A DNA stretch of 64,000 nt from Scolanthus callimorphus (lineage: Eukaryota > Cnidaria > Anthozoa > Actiniaria > Edwardsiidae), in NCBI GenBank assembly GCA_033964015.1, contig CM066925.1, positions 13,883,270 through 13,947,269 on the forward strand, given 5' to 3'. A model generated the notes under the pieces. That model did no database searches. It saw nothing but the letters and a program-made list of their open reading frames with translations, and was not told where the DNA came from. Shown here one piece after another: positions 12,301-27,300 of this stretch (position 1 is the stretch's first letter; the number at the start of each line of letters is the position of its first letter). The position numbers and the translations under genes were made by a program.

Positions 12301-15300
12301 TCTAAGAGCCTGAACCATGCATATCCCGATCGATCAAATGTCGATAAACTCTGCTTTTCAATCATGATTTTACAGGCAAAAGACATGAGGCGTGCCCCCC
12401 CCCCTAGAGTTGAGATTCAATTCATTATTCCATTATTGATTTCATTATTCAATCCAAAAATATTATTGCGAGCGAGCGTTAGCGAGCGGGCATACTAATC
12501 TTGACAAGTCCTAACGCGCGCAGAGCATTCTGGGATAGCCGCAAGATGATATCCGTGCAGCGTTGAGATTTTTCGTCTGGATGACTGGAACAATGGGATA
12601 ATCGATATCCAATCGATATCAGCTGGGGGTCACATTTTCAAGATGGCGGCTGCGGCGGCTACGCGATGGTAAACTCTGGTTCTTCGACTTAAAACTGTTC
12701 TCTCAAGCCCTGAGGGCGGACTTTTGTTTCTAGGTAAGTTCTTCGTTTCTTTCACTTGCAATTTTAAACCTCCGTTATTATATATTATACCACTTGACCT
12801 TTTGTCCCGGGGTTTTTGCTGTGTTTCGACGATAGATTCCACGGCAACCAAAGCACATTTCGCTTTCTCTCCATAGGCATAGGACTGACCTTCCCTTTTC
12901 ATAATGAATGCCAGGCAAGACAAGCATATTATGCGGGAAGGTTGTGATTACAATAGATGGTATACAAGCAGCGTCAAGCAGACAACAGTTATCGCGAACC
13001 TAGATATTCCTGATACAATCATTGAAACAGAATTGACATACTGGATTGTTTCAAATTAACATAACAACACGATCAACCTCTAAACATCCTAAGGCTTTAA
13101 ATAATTTTGAGATCTGTGCAAGAAACTCCATACAATGGTTGTGACAATTGTACTAAACAGCCTATTGCATTTGCACTCTCATATTCAGTCACCTCATGAA
13201 GCTGCATTACATAGACAATATTATGCCATGTGGAGATCTTTGAGTAATAAAATTTATAAATTTTGAGCACAAGATGATCATATTTTTTAGCTACCAGTGA
13301 CAAAAGAAATCATTTGCCTTGGATATTGCTCTTCTGATGATTTCTACAGAGGAGGCACATTCTCTATTGCCGCGAGCACTTCACTTTCTATTAGAAACTT
13401 CTACCGTTGCAAACTGAAACATTTTTTTGTCTACGATTCCACGACAACGCACGTTCTTTTTTACACTTTGGCGCATGTGTGTCTGTTCTCGAACACGCTT
13501 TTTGCTCGAAATGGGCGTGCGTTGCCCTGCCGTCGTAGACAAAGAACGAGTTTTCAATTTGAAACGGCTATAACAATTTTAAAGGGGACCTGTAATGATA
13601 CGCGCGCGCATGTTCCAGGAGCGAGCACAAGACCATGCCTCTCTTATCAGATAACTATTTAAGAATATGTAAAGCTAAAAAACATGGTCAGATGGATTGA
13701 GAAGTAGCGAGATTATATACCACGGCTTGTTTCGAGGTTTTTAGCCTTCGCTGACCATCGTTACGTTTTTGATTGGAGAGATGCGCGGAAAAAGCTGCGC
13801 CGTTGCGTGACAAGCTCCTGTAATATTGAGTTGAAAAATGCATTTTTGGATTGAATAATGAAACCAATAATGGAATAATACATATGTCTTTTAACTGTAA
13901 AATTGTTTACGGCACCCAAAAAGAAAATCTAACGACCTGATCGCGTTCTGATTATCCAATATCTTATGTACACAGGGTTACCATTATACCTCAAACTGCA
14001 ACACCAGGCTTGGATTACAATGCGACGACCCCAAGGACCATAGCCTTCTTACCTGGAGAAACGAACAAAATCTACGAAATAGGCATCGTCGATGATAACA
14101 TTACGGAAAATAGCGAAACACTTCTTGTAAATTTAACTACACTTGACAGTTCCGTGGTCTTTACAACTCCAAACACTACGGTCCTTATAACAGATAACGA
14201 CGGCCCAGTAGGTATGATGAAAATGGTTCACCTGATGGTTCAGTGCATACTTTGAATGACTTGCACTTGATGTGTAAAAAAATCTTTTAAAAACGCAGAT
14301 AGAGCTGTTTTTACATGACTGTCGTCAGTAATTACCCCGTAATCGCGATTGCTTCGGGTTTTGATTGGTCGAGGGCATGATCTTTGATCCTTCAGCCAAT
14401 CAGATCGCGCAGAAAAAGCAATTACAAACTTGTGAATCACCTCGCTCTCTGATTGGTTTGTTGCTTAATTTCTATCGCATTTGATTGGATAGTGAATTCA
14501 TAAAATTGCTTTCACGACAGTCAATTTATGAAAATCGCTCAGGGTTGGTTTACAAAGGAAGTCTAGCGCAAGCGTTAAGGTATGAGTATAGCTTTGCACG
14601 GGGGATGTCAATTTTTCGCGAAAAAAATCGTTGTCGCGTCATTATTAATACTACATGGGCCATTTATATATCGTTTTAAAGCTTATGGAACGGCCTTACT
14701 TACAAAATGGTATATTTCTATGCAACGTTACTTTGATGGAACGTTTTCGCCGTTTTGTGCTTCAAAGGAAAAGTACCAATTTTTGCTTTTTAAGAGCCTG
14801 CCACTTCCAGTTAATGTTAAAGGCTCCAGATTTCCACAAAATGTATTCCTTATAAGGTGATCTGAAAAATTGTGTGCGGGATTATTGATATTTTACGTAT
14901 TTGCGGAAATATCACGTAAAACAGTTTGAAAATCGATATTTTTGGCAATGCTAACACAAAAATTAGCATAAAATATGTTTTAAAAGGAAAGTCAAAAATC
15001 CCGCACACCCTTTTTTACGTTTTAGATCGCCTTCTAAGGAAAACATTTTGCTTAAATTTGGAGCTGTGCAATTTGATTGGAAGAAGTTGGAACTTTTTAA
15101 AGAAAGTCGGTACTTTTTTCTTTAGAGCTAAAAAAATATATATTATATGCACAATATAATGAAAACAAAATTACTCATCAAATAGATCAACCTTTTAGCT
15201 TTAAAATGATATATGAACGACGTTTGTGGTGTAAGATGTGACGCCATACGAATTTTTTTCCCGCGACACCCATCAAAGGTATACTCATACCTTAACGCAA

Positions 15301-18300
15301 GTGTAACTTACAACAGGCGACGCAAGTCTAAAATCAAAAGGAATTAGTTTTTCGTTCGCTTGTTTATACTAGATGCTTAAGTACAAGCGCTAGAGGGAAC
15401 GCATTTGCGTTGTAGTGTAAAGCACCTATTAAGGGGGAAATGCGTAATAAAAGCCGATATCTCTGCGCTTGCGCTGGGGGTCGTGTGTGAACCAACCCTT
15501 AAATATTTTTATACAGATCTCGAGGAATTTGTGTTCACCCTTTCACATGTCCATTCCATTTTAAGCCCCCCTCCCCCACGAAAGAGGTCATTTTCTGTAT
15601 AACCAACTCGGAAATTCTTGCTCTACCCCCTTGCTCGGAAATACGGCTACCAAAGAGCCTGTTTTATCGGTTTGACCCCCTCAGAAAGGGCCATTTTCCT
15701 ATACCCCTCGGAAAAACTCTTCTGTTGGGGAGGAGAGGGGGGGGGGGGGGGGGGTGCAGATAAAAAACGAAAGGCCCACTTTAACAAGATTCTTACAAGG
15801 ATGTTAATAATGGCTTCACTCATTGAGATCACGTACAAACAATTATGGGAAATGAAATGCTGTTTCTATTTGTGCCACAGCGCTGCATCTTTTAATCCAA
15901 CGCATTTTATTATTTTTATTATTCACTTCGCTTCTCGGTCAGATCAACCGCTTTCAGATCCATCCTACATCAGATTTTCAAAAGCGAACTATAGTGTGAC
16001 GGAATCAGACGGTGTGGCCGGATTTCTAATCACAAGATCAGGAGACACTGCCAGGACGTCCAAAGTCAAGTAAGTCTAGAAAAAGAACAATTACATTGCA
16101 ATTAGTATAGGAAATCAAACGACTTCGAGTTCAATTTGGGATCTATTTGCACGCGGGTTTTTCAAAAAGTATTAGAAAATAACACCTATGTTGTATTGTG
16201 AATGTGCGCATTCTGATTGGCTGAAAAGCGTGTTTGTAAGAGACCTGAGAAACACGATTGTCACGGAACGCTGTCGCGCGTGTGTATGTTGTTTTCTAAA
16301 AGCAATAAAAATACTTTCTGCGTGCTCTCTGGTTTCTTACAAACACTCGCCTTCGGCTCGTGTCTTTCAAGTTTTATCAGTTCTCCCAACATCCCCATCG
16401 TGTTTGTAAGAAAGCAGAGAGCACGCGGAAAGTACTTTTATTGCTTAATCAAAATTGCAAAATCAGCTCCCCCATTTTTCAGCAGATGTTCATATTTTTG
16501 TATACATTGTCCTTAATGACACCCCTAAATTCAAAATAATGTCCAACTGCCTATGATATGAAACTCAAGAATGCTAAAATAAGTTTATATCAACATGTGG
16601 CTTGTTTGGGGCTAGCTTCATTATTGTATCACTGGACCAACTACCCCCGGGGGGGGACTCCCATATTTTTTGGTCGGGGATGATCGTCGGAAATTTTCGC
16701 TTCACCCCTAAAAGATACCAAACATGGCGGGCCATGGCGTGGCTCAAAACATTTATTACCCTAAAAGATACCTTAAAACATAGGTCTTATGTCGCAAGTA
16801 GGCGAGAAGGGCACAGGTAACAGGTAAAAGATACCCATCAAGAAATTTCCGTGTTTGTTTCTAATTTATCGTCTTCTCATCGAATAATCTCTCTTTCCTT
16901 ACACGGTTTTTAGAAGCACCATCATGGAAACAATTTGGACACAATTTCGGCCCTAAAAGATACCAATCTCCCTAAAATTTATTGAAGATCAAGATCACCC
17001 CTAAAAGAGACCAAACCACCATGATTTTAACCCCTAAAAGATATGACGATCATCCCCGACCAAAAATATGGGAGTCCCCCCCCACCCCGGGCCAACTAAG
17101 TTTTTTTTTCAACAGTAAGTGAAAAAGTGCTGTGCCCCGGGGGATTCTCCCAAGTAAGAGTGATAGGGGTGCTCGCCGGGACACCGGAAAATATACCCTA
17201 AAAAATACACCAGGACATAAAAAATACAAAATAAAAAGTGCCAACAATAGACCTTTTTGTTATTGTGGCACGGCTGATGACATACAGCTTTATGAAACAA
17301 GCTTGTTTTTATAGCTATAAATGAACAAAGAAAGCCAGAAAACGTTTTACTTGGTTTGTGACCCTTTTCATTCATTTGCGTACCCCTAAAATAATTATTC
17401 GTGAAAGCCGATATTGTTTATCCGATACCCCCTAAAAACTATCTGAGAGTCAATTTTGACCCCTAAAATATACGTCGAGCACTCCTGTCAGGTCGACATG
17501 TGAAGAACCCCTAACCAACCCCCCCAAACCCCCACCCTTCGTTCACCCCATTTTCGCGCGGACAAAAACTCGCTCGTTATATTAAAGTTCTCGCCGGTTT
17601 CTCCTCTTTTTCCCTGGTTTCCTTTCCCTGAAAACACGCGGGAACGCTTCATGCTAATCCCGTCACTGTCTGCTGTTGTTTGAGCAGTCACTTATACGGA
17701 TTTCACCGAACCATGGTGCGCGTCTTCTATCTGCATTCCTTTCTCCACGGGCTGGCGTGTTTTTCTAAACACGTCAGCAATGTCTGTGAATTTTTTTTGG
17801 AAAAAGCCACCAGTTCTGCTGTAGTCCGTGTCGTTTTGCTTTCATATTTCAAGATTGTAACAGGCGAGTTTTTTATTTCGACTCTGTCGTAACGCTATAA
17901 ATTCGAACACATAAGCCCATGGAGAAAGGAATGCAGACAAAAACATGAGATCGCATTCTCGAACCAAGAGCTCCCCGGCTCGTCACCTCGCAGCGGATGC
18001 TCTGGTGACAGCCACCGACGCATGCGCGAGATTTGATACAGAGTCCGTTGAGAGAAACACCTTTCTGTGGATGCCCCAACGTTCAAAATCAGCCAATCAT
18101 CAGAGCCTCCCCTGCGACCAGACGAGCCAGGGAGCTCTGGGTACGAATAGAATGGCAGAATCGTAGACGTTTGTTTCCCCGACGCGCACAACGGTTCGGT
18201 GAAACTCTAGTATGTAAGGGAGTAGCACGCAAGCGCACAAATATATTTTCTTTTATACCTGCAGTGTAACAGTCAAACCACAGACAGCCACTCCATCGTC

Positions 18301-21300
18301 AGACTATATCGTTGTTTCTTCTGTGGGAATCACCTTCACACCAGGAGAGACATCCAAAATGTACAATCTTACAATAATTGATGATGACAAAGTAGAAAAT
18401 ACGGAAATCCTACTGGTTCAGTTGTCGACGTCAGACAATAATGTGAACCTCACCCAGGCTGTTGTTATAGTCAATATCATAGACAACGATAAAGGTAAGA
18501 TTTGTAATACGTCCATACTCCGAATGTGACGAATACGACGATATCGTTCAACTTCTGAGCTGAGAACTTTTGAGATTTAACTTGCACATTTCCCCTCCTA
18601 TTTTCAGTCACTTTTAGTTTCTCAAGTACACGATACTCTCTCCGAGAAGACATTGGCTACGTGACGGTCAATATCACTAAAACTGGACACACGGATGTCT
18701 CTTTGGAAGTCCTGTAAGTTAACCAAGAGTTCAAGCATTTAGAGTCCAAATTGGTTATTTGATAGGTTGTTTATTTATTTGACGTCGTCTAGATTGAGTA
18801 CCGAGGACATGACGGCCCTTCATCCTTCAGACTACACATCAATAACTGGCGAGACCATTGTCTTCCTTCCAAATGAGTACTCCAAAATGGTGAACCTTAC
18901 GATAACCAGAGATACCCGCGTAGAAGACAACGAAGACTTGAAGGTTGTATTGTCTTCAAACAACCCTTCACAAGTTTCATTTGGAAAAAAAGAAGCGAAC
19001 ATTACCATCGAGAATGACGATAAAGGTGATTGCATTTTTTGCTCTTGTTACCTTCACTTGATCAGAAAATCACCTTTTAATCTTGAAATGTCAATCCTGA
19101 CCATATCGTTCCATTTTCTCGTGTTAGAAACTGCTGGGATATGACTAGTAGTTGTTATGATTGTTTTCTCCTATTCCTATTTTCAGCCACTTTTAGTTTG
19201 TCAAGTGCAAGTTACTCTCTCCGAGAAGGCATTGGCTACGTGACGGTCAATATCACTAAAACTGGACACACGGATGTCTCTTTGGAAGTCCTGTAAGTTA
19301 ACCAGCTGTTAAAGCATTTCACTTTAACTTAATTATCAGATAGGCTATATGTTTTATATGTAAATGCAATCAATGGGAACAGTTTGCATTAATAAATAAT
19401 TATTTTTCTTTTTTGGAATTTGGAAGATAATTCGTAAGGCATGACGTTGTCCATTACTGAATATTTGCTATTTTCCATGCAGCAAAGATTAAAACGGACA
19501 CTCAAATTCTATACTAAAAATACATATGCAAACTTCCAAAATTAATGCATTGTTTGGATTTGTTTAGATGGTTCATATGCGACATTCGGGAAAAAAAATC
19601 GTATCAAATTCTCAATTTCCGTCATTGCACTATATTTCCTCAAATTCAATGAAGTTTTCAACAGTGTACTGGCTTCTTTATCCACTGTTGGATTAAAAAA
19701 CGTTGACAACAACTTTTGTAACTATTCTCTATAGTGGCATTTTCTTGTTTGAAAAAAACTAGCTTCGTTTTGAAGTATGCAGACGAACATTCTTGCACGT
19801 CCTATACAGTCTGCTTTTTCTTGTCGAGGTTGAGTACCAAGGACGTTACCGCCCACAAGTCTGCAGATTACTCTTCCAAAAATAAGGAGATCATGACCTT
19901 CCTTCCAAATGAGAATTTCAAGTTGGTTAACGTTACAATAAACATAGATAACATTGTAGAAGTTGATGAAATCTTCGAAGTTAAATTGTCGACCAACAAC
20001 CCTTCACAAGTTTTACTTGGAGTAAAAGTTGCAAGCATTACTATCGAAAACGACGATACAGGTGAAAGCTTTGCATTAATGTCCATTCAACACATGTGAT
20101 TTTTCTCATACTTTATATTATAAATTACTTTCTTGCTTGTATTTATTCTTTGAGTTCTGCTTCCCTTATTTTCATTTTACATTTTTCCAGCCACCTTTAG
20201 TTTCTCAAGTTCATCTTACTCCATACTAGAAGACGCAGGTTACGTGTCAGTGACTGTCACTAAATCTGGCGAAGCGAACGTCTCTTTGGAAATCCTGTAA
20301 GTATTCCAAACGTGAATCTAGACGCGAATCTTCGTTGCAAATTACTGGATGAAGTCTTACAAGAATCTCAATATGCAAAAATGCGTTGCCATGGAGACTG
20401 ACTCCGGTCAGGAGTAACAATGTATTTGGAAGTGACCGATGGAATGGTAAAGCTGTCGACTGTGCAACACAATATATCCGATTGTTATCGCATTGACCAT
20501 TCTCGTACCGAGTGCTACTCGGCTCGTACCACGGGGGGAAGGCACTGGTAAGAGCCACTGACGCATGCGCGAGATCTGATACAGAGCCGGCGCTCAAGGA
20601 ACAAACATTATACGCATACCCCGACATTGAAAATCAGTCAATCAACGAAGGCCCTTAAATTGCTGATATCACAGAGCCTCCTCCACGAGGTTACGAGTCG
20701 GGAGGTGGGTAAGAGAATGGACCTTCGTGCTCGCAAGAATATGACTTTACTACATGTTTATTTTTCGTCGTCTAGATTGAGTACTGAGCATATGAACGCC
20801 TCGCATCCTTTGGACTACACTGCAAAATCTAACGAGACTATTACCTTCCTTCCAAATGAGTATTCCAAAACCATCAATCTTACAATAACCAGAGATACCA
20901 GGGTGGAAGATAACGAAGACTTGAAAGTTGTATTGTACTCAAACAATCCTTCACAAGTTTCATTCGGAACAAAAGAAGCGAGTATTACCATCGAGAACGA
21001 CGATAAAGGTGATTATTTTTTGCTCTTGTTGTCTTCGCTTCTTGATCCTTTACTGTTCAGCGCACTGCTTCGGTAATCATGCCTCGCGAGTCTTCAATTC
21101 TTCAAAGTTCAACACACGGTACGTTTTCCACTAGGAACTATTGGGATAAGAGTTGTTGATTTTCCCCTCCTATTTTCAGCCACTTTTAGTTTGTCAAGTG
21201 CAAGTTACTCTCTCCGAGAAGACATTGGCTACGTGACGGTCAATATTACTAAAAATGGAAACACCGATGTGTCTTTGGAAGTCATGTAAGTTAATCAAGT

Positions 21301-24300
21301 GTTAAAGCATTTAGCGTCCACTTGTTGGTGATTTGATAGGGTCTTTTGTTTATTTATTTTACTTTGTCCAGATTGAGTACCGAGGACGTGACGGCGCTTC
21401 ATCCTTCAGACTACTCTTCGCAAAATGTCACCATTGTCTTCCTTCCCAATGAGTACTCCAAAACGATCAACCTTACAATAACCAGCGATGCCGTGGTAGA
21501 AGATGACGAAGACTTCAAAATTGTGTTGTCTTCAAACAACCCTTCTAAAGTTTCATTCAGAACAAGTGAAGCGAACATTACCATCGAGAATGACGATAAA
21601 GGTGATTGCATTTTTTGCTCTTGTTACCTTCACTTGATCAGGAAATCACCTTTTAATCTTGAAATGTCAACCCTGACCATATCGTTCCATTTTCTCGTGT
21701 TAGAAACTGCTGGGATATGACTAGCACTTGGATCGTTTTATGATCGTTTTCTCCTATTCCTATTTTCAGCCACTTTTAGTTTGTCAAGTGCAAGTTACTC
21801 TCTCCGAGAAGACATTGGCTACGTGATAGTCAATATCACTAAAACTGGAAACACGGATGTGTCTTTACAAGTCCAGTATGTTAATGAAATAAATATTCTT
21901 GGTGGCAATCTCTTAAAGCCCACTTTTTCCTGATCATATGAATTCTTCTTGTTATTTTGCAATGGAATGGATCCGTCTTTATCATTTGTGAGAATCCTAG
22001 CCTTATGGAGTTTTCTTTCCAGCGACGGTTTCCGGAAAGACGACTCTTTTAGAAAAGAGAAACACTTTAGATTGGAGGCTGTCTTATCATTTCAAAAACA
22101 AGAAAATGGCCGCCAGGGAGAAGGCTATTCACGCTCACCTTATAAGTTGTGACCAGGCAGTCAAAAAAGAAGGAATCCGCGGAAACTCGGATTCTCATTT
22201 CATATTAGGCACTACTTGAGCATTAGAGCACAACTTTATCGGCGCAATAGAGCACGCGTGATGTTGGGAGAGACATGAGAACGTTGTCAAATCACGAGCC
22301 GCAGGCTTTTATGATATAACAGGGGATAACCATTACTTTATCGGTGTAATAGAGCATAGATTTGGAATAATCGAGCGCGCGTTACATCGTAGCTATATTA
22401 TAATAAATGATACCAACGAGTTTCCAACTCATTGTCTATTAACTATTAAAGGGAAGCAAAATAGTCGTTCCACACAGAATAAAGTTCCAAAAGACAGAGC
22501 AGGAACTAAACCCTTATCTCCTTGTCCAGGTTCAGCACACATGATGTTACCACCCAATTGTCTTCAGATTACTCTCCCAAAAACGAGGAAGTCATCACGT
22601 TCCTTCCCAATGAGAATTTCAAGTTGATCAATATCACCATACACCAAGACAAAACAGTTGAAGAGGATGAAATATTAAGCGTTGAACTGTCGACGAAAGA
22701 TCCTTTACAAATTCTACTTGGAACTAAAGAAGCAAACATTACTATCGAGAACGACGACGCCGGTAAATTGTTTTTCATAGCTACTGTTGTTATTTGCTCA
22801 CCAAACAATTTTCTTTCAAAATGTTTTGATACCAAATTCTTTTACTTTCTTCCAGCCACGTTTAGTTTCTCGAGATCATCCTATTTGGTAAGAGAAGACG
22901 TTGGCTACGTGGTAGTTAATGTTACTAAAACTGAGGATACCGATGTTTCTTTGGAAGTCCAGTAAGTAATGATATAAAGATGGTGTTATAGACGAAATCG
23001 GCTAACGGTGTTAACATCTTGTTGCCACCCAATTCAGATCATGTGATGATTCCTTTGGGTGGTTACAATTGTCAAATTTTTCTCACTCGACCGAGTACAC
23101 GAGTGTATGTGCAGAATGCACAAGCATCCACCCGAAGGAAATCATCACATGATCTGCATTGGTGGCAACAAGTTGTAAACACCGTTATCCGATTTGGTCT
23201 ATTTAATTACCCTTAATTTTCTTTGGTGTCCAAGGCGCGCGAACGTCGTGTCGAATATAATTACCTACTTAGGTCGACTTCAATGTAATAGGATCGACTT
23301 TGATTAGAGACGCTAATCTTAATCTGCATAGCCCAATAAGTAACTCCAACAATGCCGCTACTTAAGCCTGCAGTATATGTATGCATAATGCATGCCATAA
23401 GCTCATACATAATTCTTTCCTGCACAGCGAAGAGCTCGACGTCTGAAACGGCGTCGAGTTTGTGCCGTGTGGCACGACTGGTACTGTCAAGCTAACTTTA
23501 CACTTTTCATGTGAAAAGAAAGTATACTTTTTCATGGACCAGAATGGACGATTCCAGCTATAAGCGTGCGCGCTCCTCCGCCTTTTACCTGGAATCGTCA
23601 TTTCGCCCGTTCACAAATTCGCCCATACCCGTGTAACCGGGGTCCCAGCGTCGTTTCATTTCTCTTCTGTTAATGAATTATGTACATTTTTCTTATTTTG
23701 TTAGACATTCTGTCTTTTGCTAAGTGCACTACAAAGCACTTTCCATATTTCACTGTGATATCCCTGTCATCTATCTGTTTTTCAGGTTTAGTACAAACGA
23801 TATAACCGCCCACCAATCCACAGATTACACTTCTAAAACCATGGAAACCATCACGTTCCTTGCGAACGAAACGTCGAAGCCGGTTACACTCTCAATAAAT
23901 AGAGACAGCACTGTCGAAGACGACGAAGTATACAAAGCTCTATTGTCTAGCAACAACCCTGCGCAGGTTTTACTTGGGACCAAAGAAGCAAACATTACTA
24001 TAGAGAATGATGATACAGGTAATATATAGATTTAGACACTGCCTAAAAGCGAAGCTCCAATTAAAGCCCTGTGGTATATGCCTGGGCGCGCACGCACGCA
24101 ATACCCATATGGGAATACCGCTGAACCAAAAATGAAGTCGATCGTCAACCTGAGCTCTACTTTGAGCTATTGTATTCTTCCTGCGATAACTATGGTGCTC
24201 CGCTCAGCTAAGGAGCTCCGCTATGACCTGATTTGTTGCTCTCGAATTAGCCAATTAAAACGATTGAATTGCATCGCCAAGCGTAAAAAAGAGATTCTAA

Positions 24301-27300
24301 TAATGACGTAATCGAGCATAAAATCTTCTCATCTCATCTAACCTTATCTCATAAAATATTGCCTTAATGTTGATTACAAAGTAAAGCTACCTTATAATTT
24401 GACCTTGACAACTCGTAACTGAGCCTTTGGCTGGCAAACCGAGGTCGACGGTGCACCACATGACCCAATTTCTCTATCAGAACACAGGAAGCCCGCAACA
24501 TGAAACATTTTCCAATCTACGAATTTGAAGATTAGATGTGATGCAAGTGTCTATGTTTTATTGTAAAACAAGGTACTAGGTTTCCAAATATTTCAGCAAC
24601 TAAGCTTTGGAGTCACGCTACACTCCCCTTTAGGAGGCGGAGATAGTTGCGTGACTCCCACCCGGGCCACGAGGAGGCTAGAGCAGATTTAAGTTGTGTC
24701 ACGACGCGACCGTGACCGTGACCGTGACCGTGACCGTGACCGTGACCGTGACCGTGACCGTGACCGTGACCGTGACCGTGACCGTGACCGTGACCGTGAC
24801 CGCGACCGCGACCGCGACCGCGACCGCGACCGCGACCGCGACCGCCGTGTCGCGGCACTTTTAACAGTCATCTTACCTTGTATTTATGGAAATGTGTTAA
24901 TTTGTATTTCTTTTCGCCATCTTCCAGCTACGTTTAGCTTTTCAAATTCATCTTACACCGTAAGAGAAGACGTCGGCTTCGTGACGATCACTATCATCAA
25001 AACTGGTGACACGGATGTCCTTTTGGAAGTCCTGTAAGTAAATGATATCTTTTAATATATCATTAAAATGAATTTATGAAAATTTTTTGACCTCCAAGTT
25101 TAATCCAATGTTCCCTGCTAGCAGAGGCCTCTTTTCTCTTCATTTCGCTGGCTGAGGTTCGCGAGGAAAAGAGACCTCTGCGCTAGGTCGAAACTCTCTT
25201 TGTTTTGCCGCCGTCCACAACCTTGCGGAGAAAAGAGACCTCTGCTAGCAGGGAGAAATCAATGTCATTTAAGACTAGATTTAGACCAAACGATGGATCG
25301 GGGGACCCGTTTATATATCTGGCCCGGTTACCGGTAAACAGGCTTACGAGGCTGGATGCTTTTGCTCTCTTTTCCCTGGTGGCGGCAGCACGGCTAAACG
25401 AGCCAGCCCGTTTACAATGTAAATTGGCCTTAAATTCCACGAGAGATTTGGACGATTAAGTTACTTACTTTTACTGTTTTCACATTAGCATTTGACTCTT
25501 ATGGGCTGCAAAAACTATGTGGCCACGTCAATCGGATACGGGGTCAGCTTGGTTTCTTATTCTCGTTGTATGTTCAGTGCAATCGATCTCTCCCCTTTTC
25601 AGGTTGAGTACGCAAGAAACCTCAGCCATTCAACAAACAGACTACATTGCTAAAACCGATGAAACCATTGCGTTCCTTCCGAACGAGTTTTCAAGAACGA
25701 TCAACCTTACCGTAGCTAACGACAGTGTTGTTGAAAACAAAGAAGTATACAAAGCTGTATTGTCATCCAATAACCCTACGCAAGTACTGCTTGGGAAAAA
25801 AGAGGCAAACATTACTATTGAGGATGACGACACAGGTATATATATGATATATTATACCACAACGCAAGCGCGTTTTTCGAATTCTGATTGGCTCTCAGCC
25901 ATGGGTACATAAAAGTATAAACCACATAAAAGCATATAACATTTGTTAAATATATCTTGCCTATGGTTGTACTAATTCTCGTCCTTTTCGTATCCAGAGC
26001 TCCCCGGCTCGTCTCTTCGCGGGGGAGGCTCTGATGACAGCCACTGACGCATGCGCGAGATTAAATACAGAGCTTTTGAGAGAAAGATATTTCTGCGCAT
26101 GCCCAAACGTTCTATAAATCAGCCAATCAGCGAAGGCCCTCAAATGGCCACCACCAGAGCCTCCCTGCGAGGTGACGAGCCAGGCAGCTCTGGGTTTGAG
26201 AATGACTAATTCTCCTTTACGACGATTGAAAATAATTATATGTCTTTACTTATTTATAGCCATGTTTAGTTTCTCAAATTCATCCTATTCCGTTCGCGAG
26301 GACCAGGGATATGTAATGGTGCTAGTAACGAAAGTTGGCGAGACAGACATCCCGCTGAGCGTGCTGTAAGTATAAAACAATGATGCACGGGAAAAAATTA
26401 TTTTCAATCTTCATCAATTTTGATTTTGGTTTTCACTGGAAACTGATTTTTGCTGCAATTTTTGTCGCGCGAGTCCCGGCGATTTTTCTCGCACTCACGC
26501 GTCAACTCAAAATCACTAATAGTAAACTAGGTGTGCAACTCGGTGCGGTCTGCCGCGATTTTTGTCGCGTGATGTCGCGGAGATTTCTAATATGTTCGAA
26601 ACTCTTTGCAACTTGATGCAAGAAGAAAGGAGAGCACAGAAATCGCACCGGATTTCACAAGAGATTTGGAATTGTAACTCGCTCGAGAAAAATCGCCGCG
26701 ACAAATGCAACAAGAATCGCTATAGTGTAGACCTGGCTTTTAAATGACCTCGTGTGAGCTGTGATTACAATCAGCGAAAATATCATGTTAAAATATTATT
26801 TACTAGTGTACGTTGTTATTTTTATAACTATAGTGTGTTATATTAAAAACAATTAGAAAATAACACCTATGTTGTATTGTGAATGTGCGCATTCTGATTG
26901 GTTAAAAAGCGTGTTTGTACGAGACCTGAGAAACACGATTGTCACGCAACGCTGTCGCGCGTGTGTATGTTATTTTCTAAAAGCAATAAAAATACTTTCT
27001 GCGTGCTCTCTGGTTTCTTACAAACACTCGGGGAATGTTGGTCGAACTGATAAAACTTGAAGTACACTCGCCTTCGGCTCGTGTCTTTCAAGTTTTGATC
27101 TGTTCTCCCAACATCCCCCTTGTGTTTGTAAGAAAGCAGAGAGCACGCGGAAAGTACTTTTATTGCTTAATTGATGTTTTCGTTGACCATGTCCCTTTAA
27201 CTCAGGTGAGTTAAGGCATGGGTCCATGCGGCCACGCCCTTAAAAACATTCAATCAGGCCTTAATTTGGTTGAATTAAAGATAGGCTTCTTGTGTTGATA

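Noticed and set aside
18832..19035. Minus-strand frames opposite the Calx-beta b exons (also 19868-20086, 21411-21611, 22569-22835, 25642-25833)
   Set aside because: They are antisense shadows that recur because the exons are duplicated.
23190..23240. CRISPR-like or regularly spaced repeats
   Set aside because: None of the repeats in the window has uniform repeats with unique spacers; all are inverted-repeat transposons or simple arrays, and the genome is eukaryotic.
24696..25037. Open frame with a long Arg-Asp run fused to a Calx-beta half
   Set aside because: The run is the hexanucleotide array read through. Exon 9a has its own acceptor at 24927 in exactly the place and phase of the other ten repeats.
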